DNA of 5,699 nt, taken from Bacillota bacterium. Its GTDB lineage: Bacteria > Bacillota > Bacilli > Bacillales > Cytobacillaceae. The stretch is from positions 1 through 5,699 of the forward strand of contig JAUZPT010000206.1 in the NCBI GenBank assembly GCA_030705745.1, read 5' to 3'. Shown piece by piece: positions 1-5,699 of this stretch. The position numbers and the translations under genes are program-made. Within the stretch, counting starts at the first letter, position 1, and each line of letters starts with the position of its first letter. The notes under the pieces are model-generated. The model was not told the origin of the DNA and did not search any database. It was given only the letters and a program-made list of their open reading frames with translations.

Positions 1-144
1 ATGAAAAAATGGTCCATTGAAAGAGACAATTGGAAACGGATTTATGAACAGCTCGATCATGCGGCAAATACGGAAGAAACGCTGCAAAAGAAACAGGAAC
101 TTTTGCAAAAAATAAACTGGGCAGAGGAGTTTTTGCCACAATGA
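1..144 (+). CDS. trmK: tRNA (adenine(22)-N(1))-methyltransferase TrmK, C-terminal end (partial)
   Basis: An open frame enters from the left edge and ends at TGA 142-144, giving 47 residues that begin MKKWSIERDNWK and end WAEEFLPQ. The segment is charged and helical-looking, rich in Lys, Glu and Gln, which fits the C-terminal coiled-coil domain of TrmK (YqfN in B. subtilis). The SAM-binding Rossmann domain that makes m1A22 in tRNA would lie to the left, outside the window. The ATG at bases 1-3 is probably an internal methionine, because TrmK is normally about 230 residues long. The assignment rests mainly on position, directly upstream of and overlapping the Nif3-like gene, plus the character of the tail. 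The stop overlaps the next start as ATGA, suggesting co-transcription and translational coupling. Confidence 0.75.
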   Translation: MKKWSIERDNWKRIYEQLDHAANTEETLQKKQELLQKINWAEEFLPQ

Positions 145-1256
145 AAAAAGTGAATGGACATGAAATCATTGGACTATTTGAGCAATTTTCACCTAAAGAT
201 TATGCGATGGAGGGTGACAAGGTTGGATTGCAAATTGGTCGGTTAAACCAAAAAGTAGAGCGGGTCTTGATCGCTCTGGATGTTTTGGAGGAAGTCATTG
301 ACGAGGCAATTGAAAAAAAAGTCCAATTAATTATTGCCCATCACCCAATCATTTATCGGCCTTTGCAAAAATTAGTTACAGACTCATTACCAGGCCGGCT
401 GTTCGAAAAATTGATCAAGCATGATATTTCCGTATATGTGGCACATACAAATTTGGATGTTGCGGTCGGTGGCGTCAACGATATGCTTGCTTCTGCCCTT
501 GGGTTGGAAAATACGGAAGTACTTGTTCCAACCGTAGAAATACTGCTGAAGAAATTGGTGGTGTATGTGCCATCAGAAAATGCAAATGATGTTCGGGAAG
601 CGCTGGGAAAAGCAGGAGCAGGAGCGATTGGAAATTACAGTGGTTGTTCTTTTTCTTCGACCGGCACTGGGCGTTTTCTGCCAGGAGAGAACACAACTCC
701 TCATATCGGAATTCAAGGGAAATTGGAGGAAGTGGAGGAAACCAGGATCGAAACAATTATTCCGGAGCACCTGGTGAAAAAATGCATTTCGGCGATGATT
801 AAGGCCCATCCATACGAAGAGGTCGCATTTGATATTTATCCGGTTGAGAACAAAGGAGAGTTGCTTGGATTGGGACGGGTTGGCACGGTTAAGGAAACGA
901 CCCTTGAACAATTCGCACTCAGAGCCAAGGAAGCCCTTGAAGTGGATTCGGTCCGCATCGTAGGCGATCTACAGGCAGTAATTAAAAAGGTAGCCGTATT
1001 GGGCGGTGATGGAAACAAGTATTGGAGTCAAGCGAAATTCAAGGGTGCAGATGTGTATGTGACAGGAGACATATATTATCACACGGCACACGATGCGATG
1101 ATGCAAGGATTGAATATGCTCGACCCAGGACATAATGTGGAAAAAATCATGAAAAAAGGCGTAGCCTCCTTGCTGTCCGCCCATTGTATGGAAGCCGGGT
1201 ATGAAGTTGAAATTTTCGCTTCTGAAAAAGATACTAATCCTTTTAAACAAATATGA
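141..1256 (+). CDS. yqfO: Nif3-like dinuclear metal centre protein YqfO (GTP cyclohydrolase 1 type 2 homologue)
   Basis: The 371-residue product has the Nif3/DUF34 fold in two halves. The N-terminal half carries AHHPIIYRPL (His67, His68) and AHTNLDVAVGGVNDML (Asp106). The C-terminal half carries VAVLGGDGNKYWSQAKFKGAD, VTGDIYYHTAHDAM and DPGHNVEK (His331, Glu334). These His/Asp/Glu residues are the expected ligands of the two metal ions. Between the halves, about residues 135-235, lies the CutA/PII-like insert seen in longer Bacillus members, including the IKAHPYEEVAFDIYP stretch. The length matches B. subtilis YqfO. Physiological function is unsettled: databases often say GTP cyclohydrolase 1 type 2 homologue, but I would not infer that activity from sequence. 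The start is ATG within the trmK stop (ATGA), with AGAGGAG at 123-129, 11 nt upstream. The frame ends in tandem stops TGA TAA. Probably cytoplasmic. Confidence 0.95.
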   Translation: MKKVNGHEIIGLFEQFSPKDYAMEGDKVGLQIGRLNQKVERVLIALDVLEEVIDEAIEKKVQLIIAHHPIIYRPLQKLVTDSLPGRLFEKLIKHDISVYVAHTNLDVAVGGVNDMLASALGLENTEVLVPTVEILLKKLVVYVPSENANDVREALGKAGAGAIGNYSGCSFSSTGTGRFLPGENTTPHIGIQGKLEEVEETRIETIIPEHLVKKCISAMIKAHPYEEVAFDIYPVENKGELLGLGRVGTVKETTLEQFALRAKEALEVDSVRIVGDLQAVIKKVAVLGGDGNKYWSQAKFKGADVYVTGDIYYHTAHDAMMQGLNMLDPGHNVEKIMKKGVASLLSAHCMEAGYEVEIFASEKDTNPFKQI

Positions 1257-1282
1257 TAAATTTTTTTACATTTCCATGTAGT

Positions 1283-1311
1283 AAAAGAACCGGACAATGT
1301 CCGGTTCTTTT
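1283..1311. terminator. Bidirectional intrinsic terminator between convergent yqfO and ispH
   Basis: A perfect 13-bp inverted repeat pairs 1283-1295 (AAAAGAACCGGAC) with 1299-1311 (GTCCGGTTCTTTT), with a 3-nt AAT loop. The A-run on one side and T-run on the other let it act on both strands. It sits 27 nt after the yqfO stop and 14 nt beyond the ispH stop, as expected for a shared terminator of two converging units. Confidence 0.92.
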
Positions 1312-1324
1312 CTATAAATATTTA

Positions 1325-2278
1325 TCAGTTTATTGCTTCCTTATTTTTGACTTTCGGAAGAATTTTGCTTAATGGCACCTTTTTTTCACGTGTCCATGTA
1401 GCTTCATTTTCAGGATCAAACTGTTCTAGGAAGGAAATAACTTCCTTCGTAATCGGAGTAGGAGTGGAAGCGCCAGAAGTAACAGCAACAGAGGAAGCTC
1501 CCTTTAACCATTCAAGTTCCAATTCGGAGATATCGGCAATCCGATATGCTTTCGTTGCGGCTATTTCTTCAGAGACCTGAGCCAGCCTGTTGGAATTGTT
1601 ACTCTTCGGATCGCCAACGACGATTAAGACGTCTGCAGCAGATGCCTGCTCGGCAACCGCTTCCTGGCGAACCTGGGTGGCAAGACATATTTCTTTATGC
1701 ACTTCGACGTGAGGATATTTTTTCTGGACTAAGTTCATGATTTCGGCAACATCCCATTGGCTCATTGTCGTCTGGTTCGTGACGATGATTTTGTCGCTGT
1801 CCAGATGAAGAGCGGCCACATCCTCCGCTGTCTCAACGAGATGGACAATTCCGGGTGCCACACCAACCGCACCTTCTGGTTCTGGATGCCCTTTTTTTCC
1901 GATATATATGACCTGAAATCCTTGGGCTTCCTTTGTACGGATCAGATCATGAGTTTTGGTGACATCCGGACACGTGGCATCAATCGTAACAAGGCCCTTT
2001 TTAGCGGCAATTTCCCGAATCTCTGGAGATATTCCGTGGGCGGTAAAAATAACCGTCCCTTTGTCAACCTGTTGCAGTATTTCATTGCGGTTGCTTCCAT
2101 CGAGGGTGATGATTCCCTCTTCAGCAAATGCATCGGTAACGTGTTTATTATGAACAATCATCCCTAAAATATAGATGGGGCGAGGCAAAGATTGATCGAG
2201 GGCAGCATTTCTTGCTATAACCATAGCATCAACCACACCATAGCAATATCCTCGAGGTGATATTTTAATGACATTCAT
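1325..2278 (-). CDS. ispH: 4-hydroxy-3-methylbut-2-enyl diphosphate reductase IspH (LytB)
   Basis: IspH is a 4Fe-4S enzyme that reduces HMBPP to isopentenyl and dimethylallyl diphosphate, the last step of the MEP (non-mevalonate) isoprenoid pathway, in the cytoplasm. The 317-residue product has the three cluster cysteines Cys12 (GYCYGV), Cys103 (DATCPDV) and Cys198 ([10 protein letters not shown]). The diphosphate-binding histidines are His43 (VHNKHV), His81 (TAHGISPE) and His131, and Glu133 in HPEPEG is the proton-relay glutamate. TNQTTMSQW (167-175), PKSNNSNRL (224-232) and SGASTP (268-273) are the remaining substrate-binding motifs. No key residue is missing. The start ATG at 2278 follows AGGAGG by 9 nt and an in-frame TAA directly precedes it, so no longer start exists. 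It corresponds to yqfP of B. subtilis, also known as lytB. It appears to be monocistronic: own promoter, yqfQ terminator upstream, bidirectional terminator downstream. Confidence 0.97.
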   Translation of the reverse strand: MNVIKISPRGYCYGVVDAMVIARNAALDQSLPRPIYILGMIVHNKHVTDAFAEEGIITLDGSNRNEILQQVDKGTVIFTAHGISPEIREIAAKKGLVTIDATCPDVTKTHDLIRTKEAQGFQVIYIGKKGHPEPEGAVGVAPGIVHLVETAEDVAALHLDSDKIIVTNQTTMSQWDVAEIMNLVQKKYPHVEVHKEICLATQVRQEAVAEQASAADVLIVVGDPKSNNSNRLAQVSEEIAATKAYRIADISELELEWLKGASSVAVTSGASTPTPITKEVISFLEQFDPENEATWTREKKVPLSKILPKVKNKEAIN

Positions 2279-2293
2279 TTACATAGTCCTCCT
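2279..2293 (-). promoter_or_regulatory. ispH ribosome binding site with start-stop codon pair
   Basis: On the minus strand AGGAGG (2293-2288) lies 9 nt before the ispH ATG. Within the spacer is ATGTAA (2284-2279), an AUG directly followed by UAA and directly abutting the ispH ATG. The first AUG is only 3 nt from AGGAGG, too close for efficient use, so the ATG at 2278 is the real start. Confidence 0.85.
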
Positions 2294-2325
2294 AATATGG
2301 ACATTGACTTTTAATCTATGTATTC

Positions 2326-2354
2326 ATTATATAAAACTTATAGTGATAATACAA
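2326..2354 (-). promoter_or_regulatory. SigA-type promoter of ispH
   Basis: On the minus strand TTGTAT (2354-2349) is separated by exactly 17 bp from a perfect TATAAT (2331-2326). Transcription would begin near 2319, leaving a leader of about 40 nt that contains the AGGAGG. The -35 matches the consensus at only 3 of 6 positions; the -10 and spacing are ideal. No operator or riboswitch-like structure is evident in the short leader. Confidence 0.7.
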
Positions 2355-2383
2355 AGTGAGATTGACCACATGGTTTTATTGTC

Positions 2384-2412
2384 CAAAAGAAAAAAATGCC
2401 CCGATGGACATT
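2384..2412 (-). terminator. Intrinsic terminator of the yqfQ transcript
   Basis: Read on the minus strand, AATGTCC (2412-2406) pairs with GGGCATT (2401-2395) across an ATCG loop, giving 7 bp with one G-U pair. It is followed by a T-rich run TTTTTCTTTT down to about 2385. It lies 18 nt after the yqfQ stop and upstream of the ispH promoter, so the two minus-strand genes look separately transcribed. Confidence 0.8.
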
Positions 2413-2430
2413 CTTTTCTCTAAAGTCAAA

Positions 2431-3033
2431 CTAAATATACATTTTCGGGATAGATGATCCTTTTTTATTTCCCCTTTTATTTCCTGTTTGTTTAGCTTTT
2501 TTCTTCTTTTTAGTCGTTGTCCTTTTATTGGATGTATTCACTTCCAAGGATGAGGATTCTTGTTTTGTTTTTGACTTATCCGCAGTCTCTTCGGTTGTAG
2601 CGGTAGCATCATCATTTGTTGCCCCTTTTAATCCTCGATACATTTTCCACATTGCCGGCAAATTTTTAACTAATGGTCCATATTGTTGAAATTGCTGGAA
2701 CATCGGTCCTACCGATTGTGCAGTCTTCAATACTTGCTGTGTATTATTGAGAAAACCGTTAATTGCTCCAGGGTTGCTTAATGATTTTAAAATGCCTCCT
2801 CCTGATGATGCTTGCCTTCCTGCAGAAGCCATTCCGCCCATCGCGCCAGAAGCATTGCCCCTTCCTAATAGTTTGGATAGAATCCCGCCTCCACCGCCCC
2901 TGTTCATCTGTGCAGGTCTTCCCATCATTTGTCCCATCATCGGTCCTTGTCCGAATGGGTTCATTCCCCGGGGGGATCCCATCATTCGCGGCCCCATTCC
3001 GCCTTGCATCGGAAATCTTTGTCTTGGTGGCAT
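2431..3033 (-). CDS. yqfQ: YqfQ/VrrA-family low-complexity protein, function unknown
   Basis: The 200-residue product has four parts. Residues 1-50 are rich in Met, Gly, Pro, Arg and Gln with repeated MMG units and end in a Gly run. Residues 51-90 hold two similar segments, GGGGILSKLL and SGGGILKSLS. Residues 91-138 are a more ordered helical-looking region (NGFLNNTQQVLKTAQSVGP, QFQQYGPLVKNLPAMWKMYR). Residues 139-200 are a Thr/Ser/Glu then Lys-rich tail with five consecutive lysines (175-179), ending SSIPKMYI. The ordered core, the PKMYI end and the place between ispH and cshB match YqfQ, the family that includes VrrA of B. anthracis. There is no signal peptide, membrane segment or catalytic motif, and no function is established. 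The frame stays open to 3192, but the ATG at 3033 with AAAGGAGG 8 nt upstream is the credible start. The basic tail could bind nucleic acid or anionic polymers; that is only inference. Confidence 0.85.
   Translation of the reverse strand: MPPRQRFPMQGGMGPRMMGSPRGMNPFGQGPMMGQMMGRPAQMNRGGGGGILSKLLGRGNASGAMGGMASAGRQASSGGGILKSLSNPGAINGFLNNTQQVLKTAQSVGPMFQQFQQYGPLVKNLPAMWKMYRGLKGATNDDATATTEETADKSKTKQESSSLEVNTSNKRTTTKKKKKAKQTGNKRGNKKGSSIPKMYI
2921..2944 (-). repeat. Two tandem 12-bp units in the yqfQ/VrrA coding region
   Basis: On the plus strand CCCATCATTTGT (2921-2932) is followed directly by CCCATCATCGGT (2933-2944), differing at two of the last four bases. A third TCCCATCAT occurs at 2977-2985. 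On the coding strand each encodes an MMG unit (MMGS, MMGQ, MMGR), so changes in copy number would keep the frame. Confidence 0.6.
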
Positions 3034-3041
3034 AGTATCAG

Positions 3042-3049
3042 CCTCCTTT
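3042..3049 (-). promoter_or_regulatory. Ribosome binding site that fixes the yqfQ start
   Basis: The minus strand reads AAAGGAGG (3049-3042), 8 nt before the ATG at 3033. No comparable site precedes the upstream in-frame ATG at 3192, and the extra 53 residues it would add have no YqfQ character. The 200-residue form is therefore preferred. Confidence 0.88.
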
Positions 3050-3130
3050 CTGCTCACCTTTCTTTTAAGGTATGCACATTTTGCCAATTTGTTTAGGCTT
3101 GAGATACCTGAAAACATGATAATTTGGAGA

Positions 3131-3136
3131 ATTATA
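3131..3136 (-). promoter_or_regulatory. Possible -10 box of a yqfQ promoter
   Basis: A perfect minus-strand TATAAT lies about 100 bp upstream of the yqfQ start. The hexamer 17 bp before it, TCATCA, matches the SigA -35 consensus at only 3 of 6 positions and not in the TTG core. In this AT-rich stretch the match could be chance, but yqfQ must have a promoter between 3050 and 3262 because cshB diverges from it. Confidence 0.3.
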
Positions 3137-3178
3137 AAATGAAGAAAAGTAAATGATGATAATAAAATATTGTTTAGG

Positions 3179-3207
3179 TGGAGATTTGCCACAAACTTTA
3201 CTATAAT
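3179..3207 (+). promoter_or_regulatory. SigA-type promoter of the cshB-nfo unit
   Basis: TGGAGA (3179-3184, 4 of 6 matches to TTGACA) is followed after 17 bp by a perfect TATAAT (3202-3207). Transcription would start near 3214, about 50 nt before the cshB ATG. The -35 overlaps the end of an imperfect direct repeat (TTGTTTAGG at 3170-3178 plus GGAGAT) that also occurs 81 bp upstream. Confidence 0.6.
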
Positions 3208-3262
3208 TACATGATGGATGAAAATATATCTAATACATGAAAGCTAAGGAGCAATAAATTAA

Positions 3263-4579
3263 ATGAAGGTAAATCAATTCGATCGTTACCAATTTCAACC
3301 GTTTATCATAGAGGCAATCAAGGATTTAGGTTTCAAAGAACCGACAGAAATACAGGAAAAGATGATTCCGCTCGTGTTAAAAGGAGAGAGTGCCATCGGC
3401 CAATCTCAAACAGGAACTGGAAAAACGCACGCCTATATTCTGCCACTTTTACAAAAAATTGACCCGAAGCGCCAAGAGGTACAAGCAGTCATTACAGCTC
3501 CAACACGCGAGCTTGCGACGCAAATTTACCATGAAATTTTAAAAGTGACGGAAAAATGTGACCATGAAAATAAAATTATGGCACGTTGCTACATTGGCGG
3601 AACAGACAAGCAGAGAACGATTGATAAATTAAAGCAGCAGCCGCAAATCCTTGTGGGAACTCCAAGCCGTATTAAGGATCTCATGCTTGAGCAGGCATTG
3701 TTTATCCATACCGCTCAAACACTCGTAGTCGATGAGGCGGACATGATGCTCGACATGGGCTTTATTGAGGATCTTGATAAAGTTGCAGCAAAGATGCCAG
3801 TGAATTTGCAGATGCTTGTTTTCTCAGCAACCATACCGGAAAAGCTTAAGCCATTTTTGAAAAAATATATGGAAAACCCGAAATATGTCCATATTGATGC
3901 TAAAAGGGCATCTGCGGAAAATTTACAGCACTATATCTTGCCTTCACGCCACCGCAGTAAAAAACAACTAGTTGTTGATGTACTTTTGCAAATGAATCCC
4001 TACCTCGCCATTGTTTTTACAAATACAAAAAAAATGGCGGATGAAGTGGCTGATTATCTTATGTTAAAGGGTTTAAAAGTGGGAAGAATTCATGGTGATT
4101 TAAATCCTCGTGAGCGCAAAAAAATGATGAAACAGATCCAGGATCTGGAATATCAATACATCGTTGCCACCGATCTAGCTTCGAGAGGGATCGATATTGA
4201 GGGAGTTAGCCATGTAATAAATTATGAGCTTCCTACAGACCTTGATTTTTACATTCACCGTGTGGGCAGGACGGCTCGTGCAGGCCAATCAGGTATGGCG
4301 CTAACCATCTATGAAATTTCAGACGAAGATGCACTAAACCGCCTTGAAAAGATCGGGATCGAATTTAAGCATGTCGATTTGAAGAAAGAAGAAGGCATCG
4401 TTGAAATCGAAGATCGAAACAAGCGGAAAAATAGGCAAAAACAAGCGGATGAAACGGATAAAAAAGCGAAAACGATGGTACGCAAACCTCAAAAGGTGAA
4501 GCCTGGATATAAAAAGAAAATGCAGTGGGAAATAGATAAAATAAAAAAACGCGAACGGAAAATAAACCGTAAAAAGTAA
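3263..4579 (+). CDS. cshB: DEAD-box ATP-dependent RNA helicase CshB
   Basis: The 438-residue product is an ATP-dependent RNA-unwinding enzyme with both RecA-like domains complete. Motifs in order: Q motif GFKEPTEIQ (23-31), Walker A SQTGTGKT (48-55), PTRELA (80-85), GG (112-113), TPSR (133-136), DEAD (157-160), SAT (188-190), VFTNT (251-255), HGDL (277-280), [10 protein letters not shown] (302-311) and [10 protein letters not shown] (332-341). The tail from about 380 is strongly basic ([18 protein letters not shown], final KINRKK), a likely extra RNA-binding region. Length, [11 protein letters not shown] and [10 protein letters not shown] point to CshB (YqfR) rather than CshA or DeaD; CshB is linked to cold adaptation and RNA or ribosome metabolism. 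Motif Ib reads TPSR instead of the usual TPGR. AAGGAG (3246-3251) lies 11 nt before the ATG, and TAA directly upstream in frame rules out a longer start. nfo follows after 29 nt without a terminator. Confidence 0.96.
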   Translation: MKVNQFDRYQFQPFIIEAIKDLGFKEPTEIQEKMIPLVLKGESAIGQSQTGTGKTHAYILPLLQKIDPKRQEVQAVITAPTRELATQIYHEILKVTEKCDHENKIMARCYIGGTDKQRTIDKLKQQPQILVGTPSRIKDLMLEQALFIHTAQTLVVDEADMMLDMGFIEDLDKVAAKMPVNLQMLVFSATIPEKLKPFLKKYMENPKYVHIDAKRASAENLQHYILPSRHRSKKQLVVDVLLQMNPYLAIVFTNTKKMADEVADYLMLKGLKVGRIHGDLNPRERKKMMKQIQDLEYQYIVATDLASRGIDIEGVSHVINYELPTDLDFYIHRVGRTARAGQSGMALTIYEISDEDALNRLEKIGIEFKHVDLKKEEGIVEIEDRNKRKNRQKQADETDKKAKTMVRKPQKVKPGYKKKMQWEIDKIKKRERKINRKK

Positions 4580-4608
4580 ATTCTGCATTCTGGGGGAGTG
4601 GAGTGAAT

Positions 4609-5502
4609 TTGTTGAAAATTGGATCGCATGTATCGATGAGCGGAAAGAATATGCTGCTGGCTGCAAGTGAAGAAGCTGTATCCTATGGCGCGAATACGTT
4701 TATGATTTATACGGGAGCGCCGCAAAATACAAGGCGAAAAAGCATAGAGGATTTAAACATCGAGGCGGGCAGGTTGCATATGGAATCAAATGGGATTACC
4801 GAAATAATTGTCCACGCCCCATATATTATCAACATTGGCAATTCGATCAATCCTGCTACTTATGAGCTGGGTGTGTCATTTCTTCGTTCGGAAATTGAAC
4901 GTACCGAAGCTTTGGGGGCCGGACAAATCGTTCTGCACCCAGGTGCTCACGTCGGTGCTGGTGAGGAAGCGGGAATTAAGAAAATCATCGAAGGATTAAA
5001 TGAAGTTTTGACAGGTAACGAAAAAGTTCAAATTGCGTTGGAAACGATGGCAGGAAAAGGGTCTGAATGCGGAAAATCATTTGAAGAACTTGCGATGATT
5101 TTTGAGGGAGTACATTTTAATGACCGTTTGTCCGTCTGCTTTGATACCTGTCATACCCATGATGCAGGTTACAATATCATCGAGGACTTCGATGGAGTGT
5201 TGAACGAATTCGATAAAATCGTAGGCATCGACCGCCTAAAAGTCCTTCACATCAATGACAGCAAAAACGCCGTCGGAATGAGGAAAGACAGGCATGAAAA
5301 CATTGGGTTTGGACATATTGGCTTTGATGCATTAAGCTATATCATCCATCATCCTCAATTGGCAAACGTCCCGAAAATACTTGAAACTCCATTTGTTGGT
5401 GAAGACAAAAACGATAAAAAGGCACCATACAAGCATGAAATTGAAATGCTGAAAAGTAAAAAGTTCAATGACCAAATTCTTGAGCTAATCAAGAATTCAT
5501 AA
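4609..5502 (+). CDS. nfo: Endonuclease IV (Nfo), abasic-site DNA repair
   Basis: Endonuclease IV cleaves DNA 5' of abasic sites and removes 3' blocking groups in base excision repair; it is a TIM-barrel enzyme with three zinc ions. From the TTG at 4609 the product is 297 residues, the length of B. subtilis Nfo (YqfS), and begins [13 protein letters not shown] as that family does. All nine metal ligands are visible: His69 (HAPY), His110 (LHPGAH), Glu145 (LETMAG), Asp179 and His182 ([10 protein letters not shown]), His214 (LHINDS), Asp227 and His229 (KDRHENIG) and Glu259 (LETP). The frame also permits GTG at 4603 or TTG at 4612. GTG is disfavoured because the nearest purine block, GGGGGAG (4592-4598), ends 4 nt before it; the spacing to the TTG at 4609 is 10 nt. 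Probably co-transcribed with cshB. In spore formers the enzyme is known to protect spore DNA, but no sporulation promoter is visible here. Confidence 0.95.
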   Translation: MLKIGSHVSMSGKNMLLAASEEAVSYGANTFMIYTGAPQNTRRKSIEDLNIEAGRLHMESNGITEIIVHAPYIINIGNSINPATYELGVSFLRSEIERTEALGAGQIVLHPGAHVGAGEEAGIKKIIEGLNEVLTGNEKVQIALETMAGKGSECGKSFEELAMIFEGVHFNDRLSVCFDTCHTHDAGYNIIEDFDGVLNEFDKIVGIDRLKVLHINDSKNAVGMRKDRHENIGFGHIGFDALSYIIHHPQLANVPKILETPFVGEDKNDKKAPYKHEIEMLKSKKFNDQILELIKNS

Positions 5503-5529
5503 AAAAAAAGCTGTGCACACCGCACAGCT
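5501..5529 (-). terminator. Intrinsic terminator facing left, for a gene beyond the right edge
   Basis: AGCTGTGC (5509-5516) pairs with GCACAGCT (5522-5529), 8 bp with a 5-nt loop. The nine As at 5501-5509 overlap and follow the nfo stop and would read as a U-run only on the minus strand. The hairpin is therefore built to stop leftward transcription, implying a convergent gene outside the window. Confidence 0.72.
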
Positions 5530-5530
5530 C

Positions 5531-5564
5531 AGGCTGTCGAAGAACATTCGACAGCCTTTTATTT
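5531..5564 (+). terminator. Intrinsic terminator of the cshB-nfo unit
   Basis: AGGCTGTCGAA (5531-5541) pairs perfectly with TTCGACAGCCT (5547-5557), 11 bp with a GAACA loop. It is followed by TTTTATTT (5557-5564) and a further T-run. It begins one base after the preceding hairpin and faces the opposite way. Confidence 0.9.
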
Positions 5565-5625
5565 CATTTTTTTCTTTAATAATTCACCGCGTTAATGTTT
5601 TTAGTAAATACCTCTTTAAACAGGT

Positions 5626-5699
5626 CTGTTGATTTGCGCTCCAGGCGCTTCGCTTTCCGCGGGCGTGCCGGGGAGCTTCCTCGGCGCTTCGCTCCTGCG
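5626..5699. repeat. GC-rich dispersed repeat element, cut by the window end
   Basis: Composition changes abruptly from AT-rich spacer to about 75% GC over 5636-5699. The block starts CTGTTGATTTGCGCTCC and contains GGCGCTTCGCT twice (5644-5654 and 5683-5693), a CCGCGG palindrome (5657-5662) and a hairpin CCGGGG-AGCTT-CCTCGG (5668-5684). From memory of Bacillaceae intergenic sequence, this resembles a dispersed noncoding repeat of about 130-150 bp whose far end mirrors TGTTGATT; only the left arm is visible, so boundaries and copy number are unknown. The minus-strand frame through it is open but unlike any protein I know. Confidence 0.6.

Noticed and set aside
1..144. A stand-alone 47-codon gene starting at the ATG at base 1
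   Set aside because: The segment fits the C-terminal end of TrmK in the expected place and overlaps yqfO; the ATG at the edge is most simply an internal methionine.
1757..2167. Open plus-strand frame of 136 residues opposite ispH
   Set aside because: It lies entirely antisense to a complete ispH with all catalytic residues, and its translation resembles no known family.
2298..2412. TGGACATT at 2298-2305 and again at 2405-2412 as a possible regulatory repeat around the ispH promoter
   Set aside because: The match is only 8 bp, one copy is an arm of the yqfQ terminator and the other is in the ispH leader, so chance is the simplest explanation.
2747..3142. Open plus-strand frame of 131 residues opposite yqfQ, rich in Pro and Ile
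   Set aside because: It is the antisense shadow of the Met/Gly-rich yqfQ head and has no recognisable domain; yqfQ has the better start, terminator and family match.
3034..3192. 53-residue N-terminal extension of the yqfQ frame to an ATG at 3192
   Set aside because: It has no good ribosome binding site, lacks YqfQ character and reaches the predicted cshB -35. The ATG at 3033 has an ideal AAAGGAGG at 8 nt.
5579..5699. Minus-strand open frame from the right edge ending FTKNINAVNY at a TAA near 5579
   Set aside because: Most of it is translated from the GC-rich repeat, giving a Lys/Arg/Pro-rich string with no family resemblance. A real leftward gene is suggested by the terminator at 5501-5529 but need not be this frame.
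1..5699. A hidden novel system such as defence island, prophage, retron or biosynthetic cluster
   Set aside because: Nearly all of the window is filled by conserved housekeeping genes in standard Bacillus order with intact motifs. No transposase, integrase, reverse transcriptase, toxin-antitoxin pair, CRISPR repeat or tRNA is visible.

Overview
This window is chromosomal core sequence of a low- to mid-GC Firmicute, almost certainly a member of the Bacillaceae. The reason is gene content and order: the end of trmK, a Nif3-like gene (yqfO), ispH on the opposite strand, a VrrA/YqfQ-type gene, cshB and nfo follow the order yqfN-yqfO-yqfP-yqfQ-yqfR-yqfS known from Bacillus subtilis. Strong AGGAGG-type ribosome binding sites, TTG/GTG starts and compact intrinsic terminators fit this. 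The species cannot be named from the sequence alone.

Layout, left to right. Bases 1-144 are the last 47 codons of trmK (tRNA m1A22 methyltransferase). It overlaps yqfO (141-1256), a dinuclear-metal Nif3-family protein, by ATGA, so the two are probably one rightward operon. A strong hairpin at 1283-1311 separates it from the convergent ispH (2278 back to 1325, minus strand), the last enzyme of the MEP isoprenoid pathway, which has its own SigA-like promoter. Further right, also on minus, is a separate terminated unit: a 200-residue Met/Gly/Pro-rich, Lys-tailed protein of the YqfQ/VrrA family (3033 back to 2431). Across a 229-bp divergent promoter region, cshB (DEAD-box RNA helicase, 3263-4579) and nfo (endonuclease IV, about 4609-5502) form a rightward pair with a 29-nt gap. 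They end in two adjacent hairpins, one oriented for each strand. The right edge (about 5626-5699) enters a 75% GC element that looks like a dispersed Bacillaceae repeat and is cut by the window end.

The genes are housekeeping functions (tRNA modification, metal enzyme of unsettled role, isoprenoid synthesis, RNA remodelling, abasic-site repair) that share a neighbourhood rather than a pathway. All full-length enzymes keep their key residues. I see no mobile-element gene, CRISPR array, RNA gene or defence system, and no evidence of an undescribed system. The points most worth a second look are the GC-rich repeat at the right edge, the low-complexity VrrA-like gene with a 12-bp tandem period, the opposed double terminator after nfo, and the paired direct repeats in the yqfQ/cshB divergent region.
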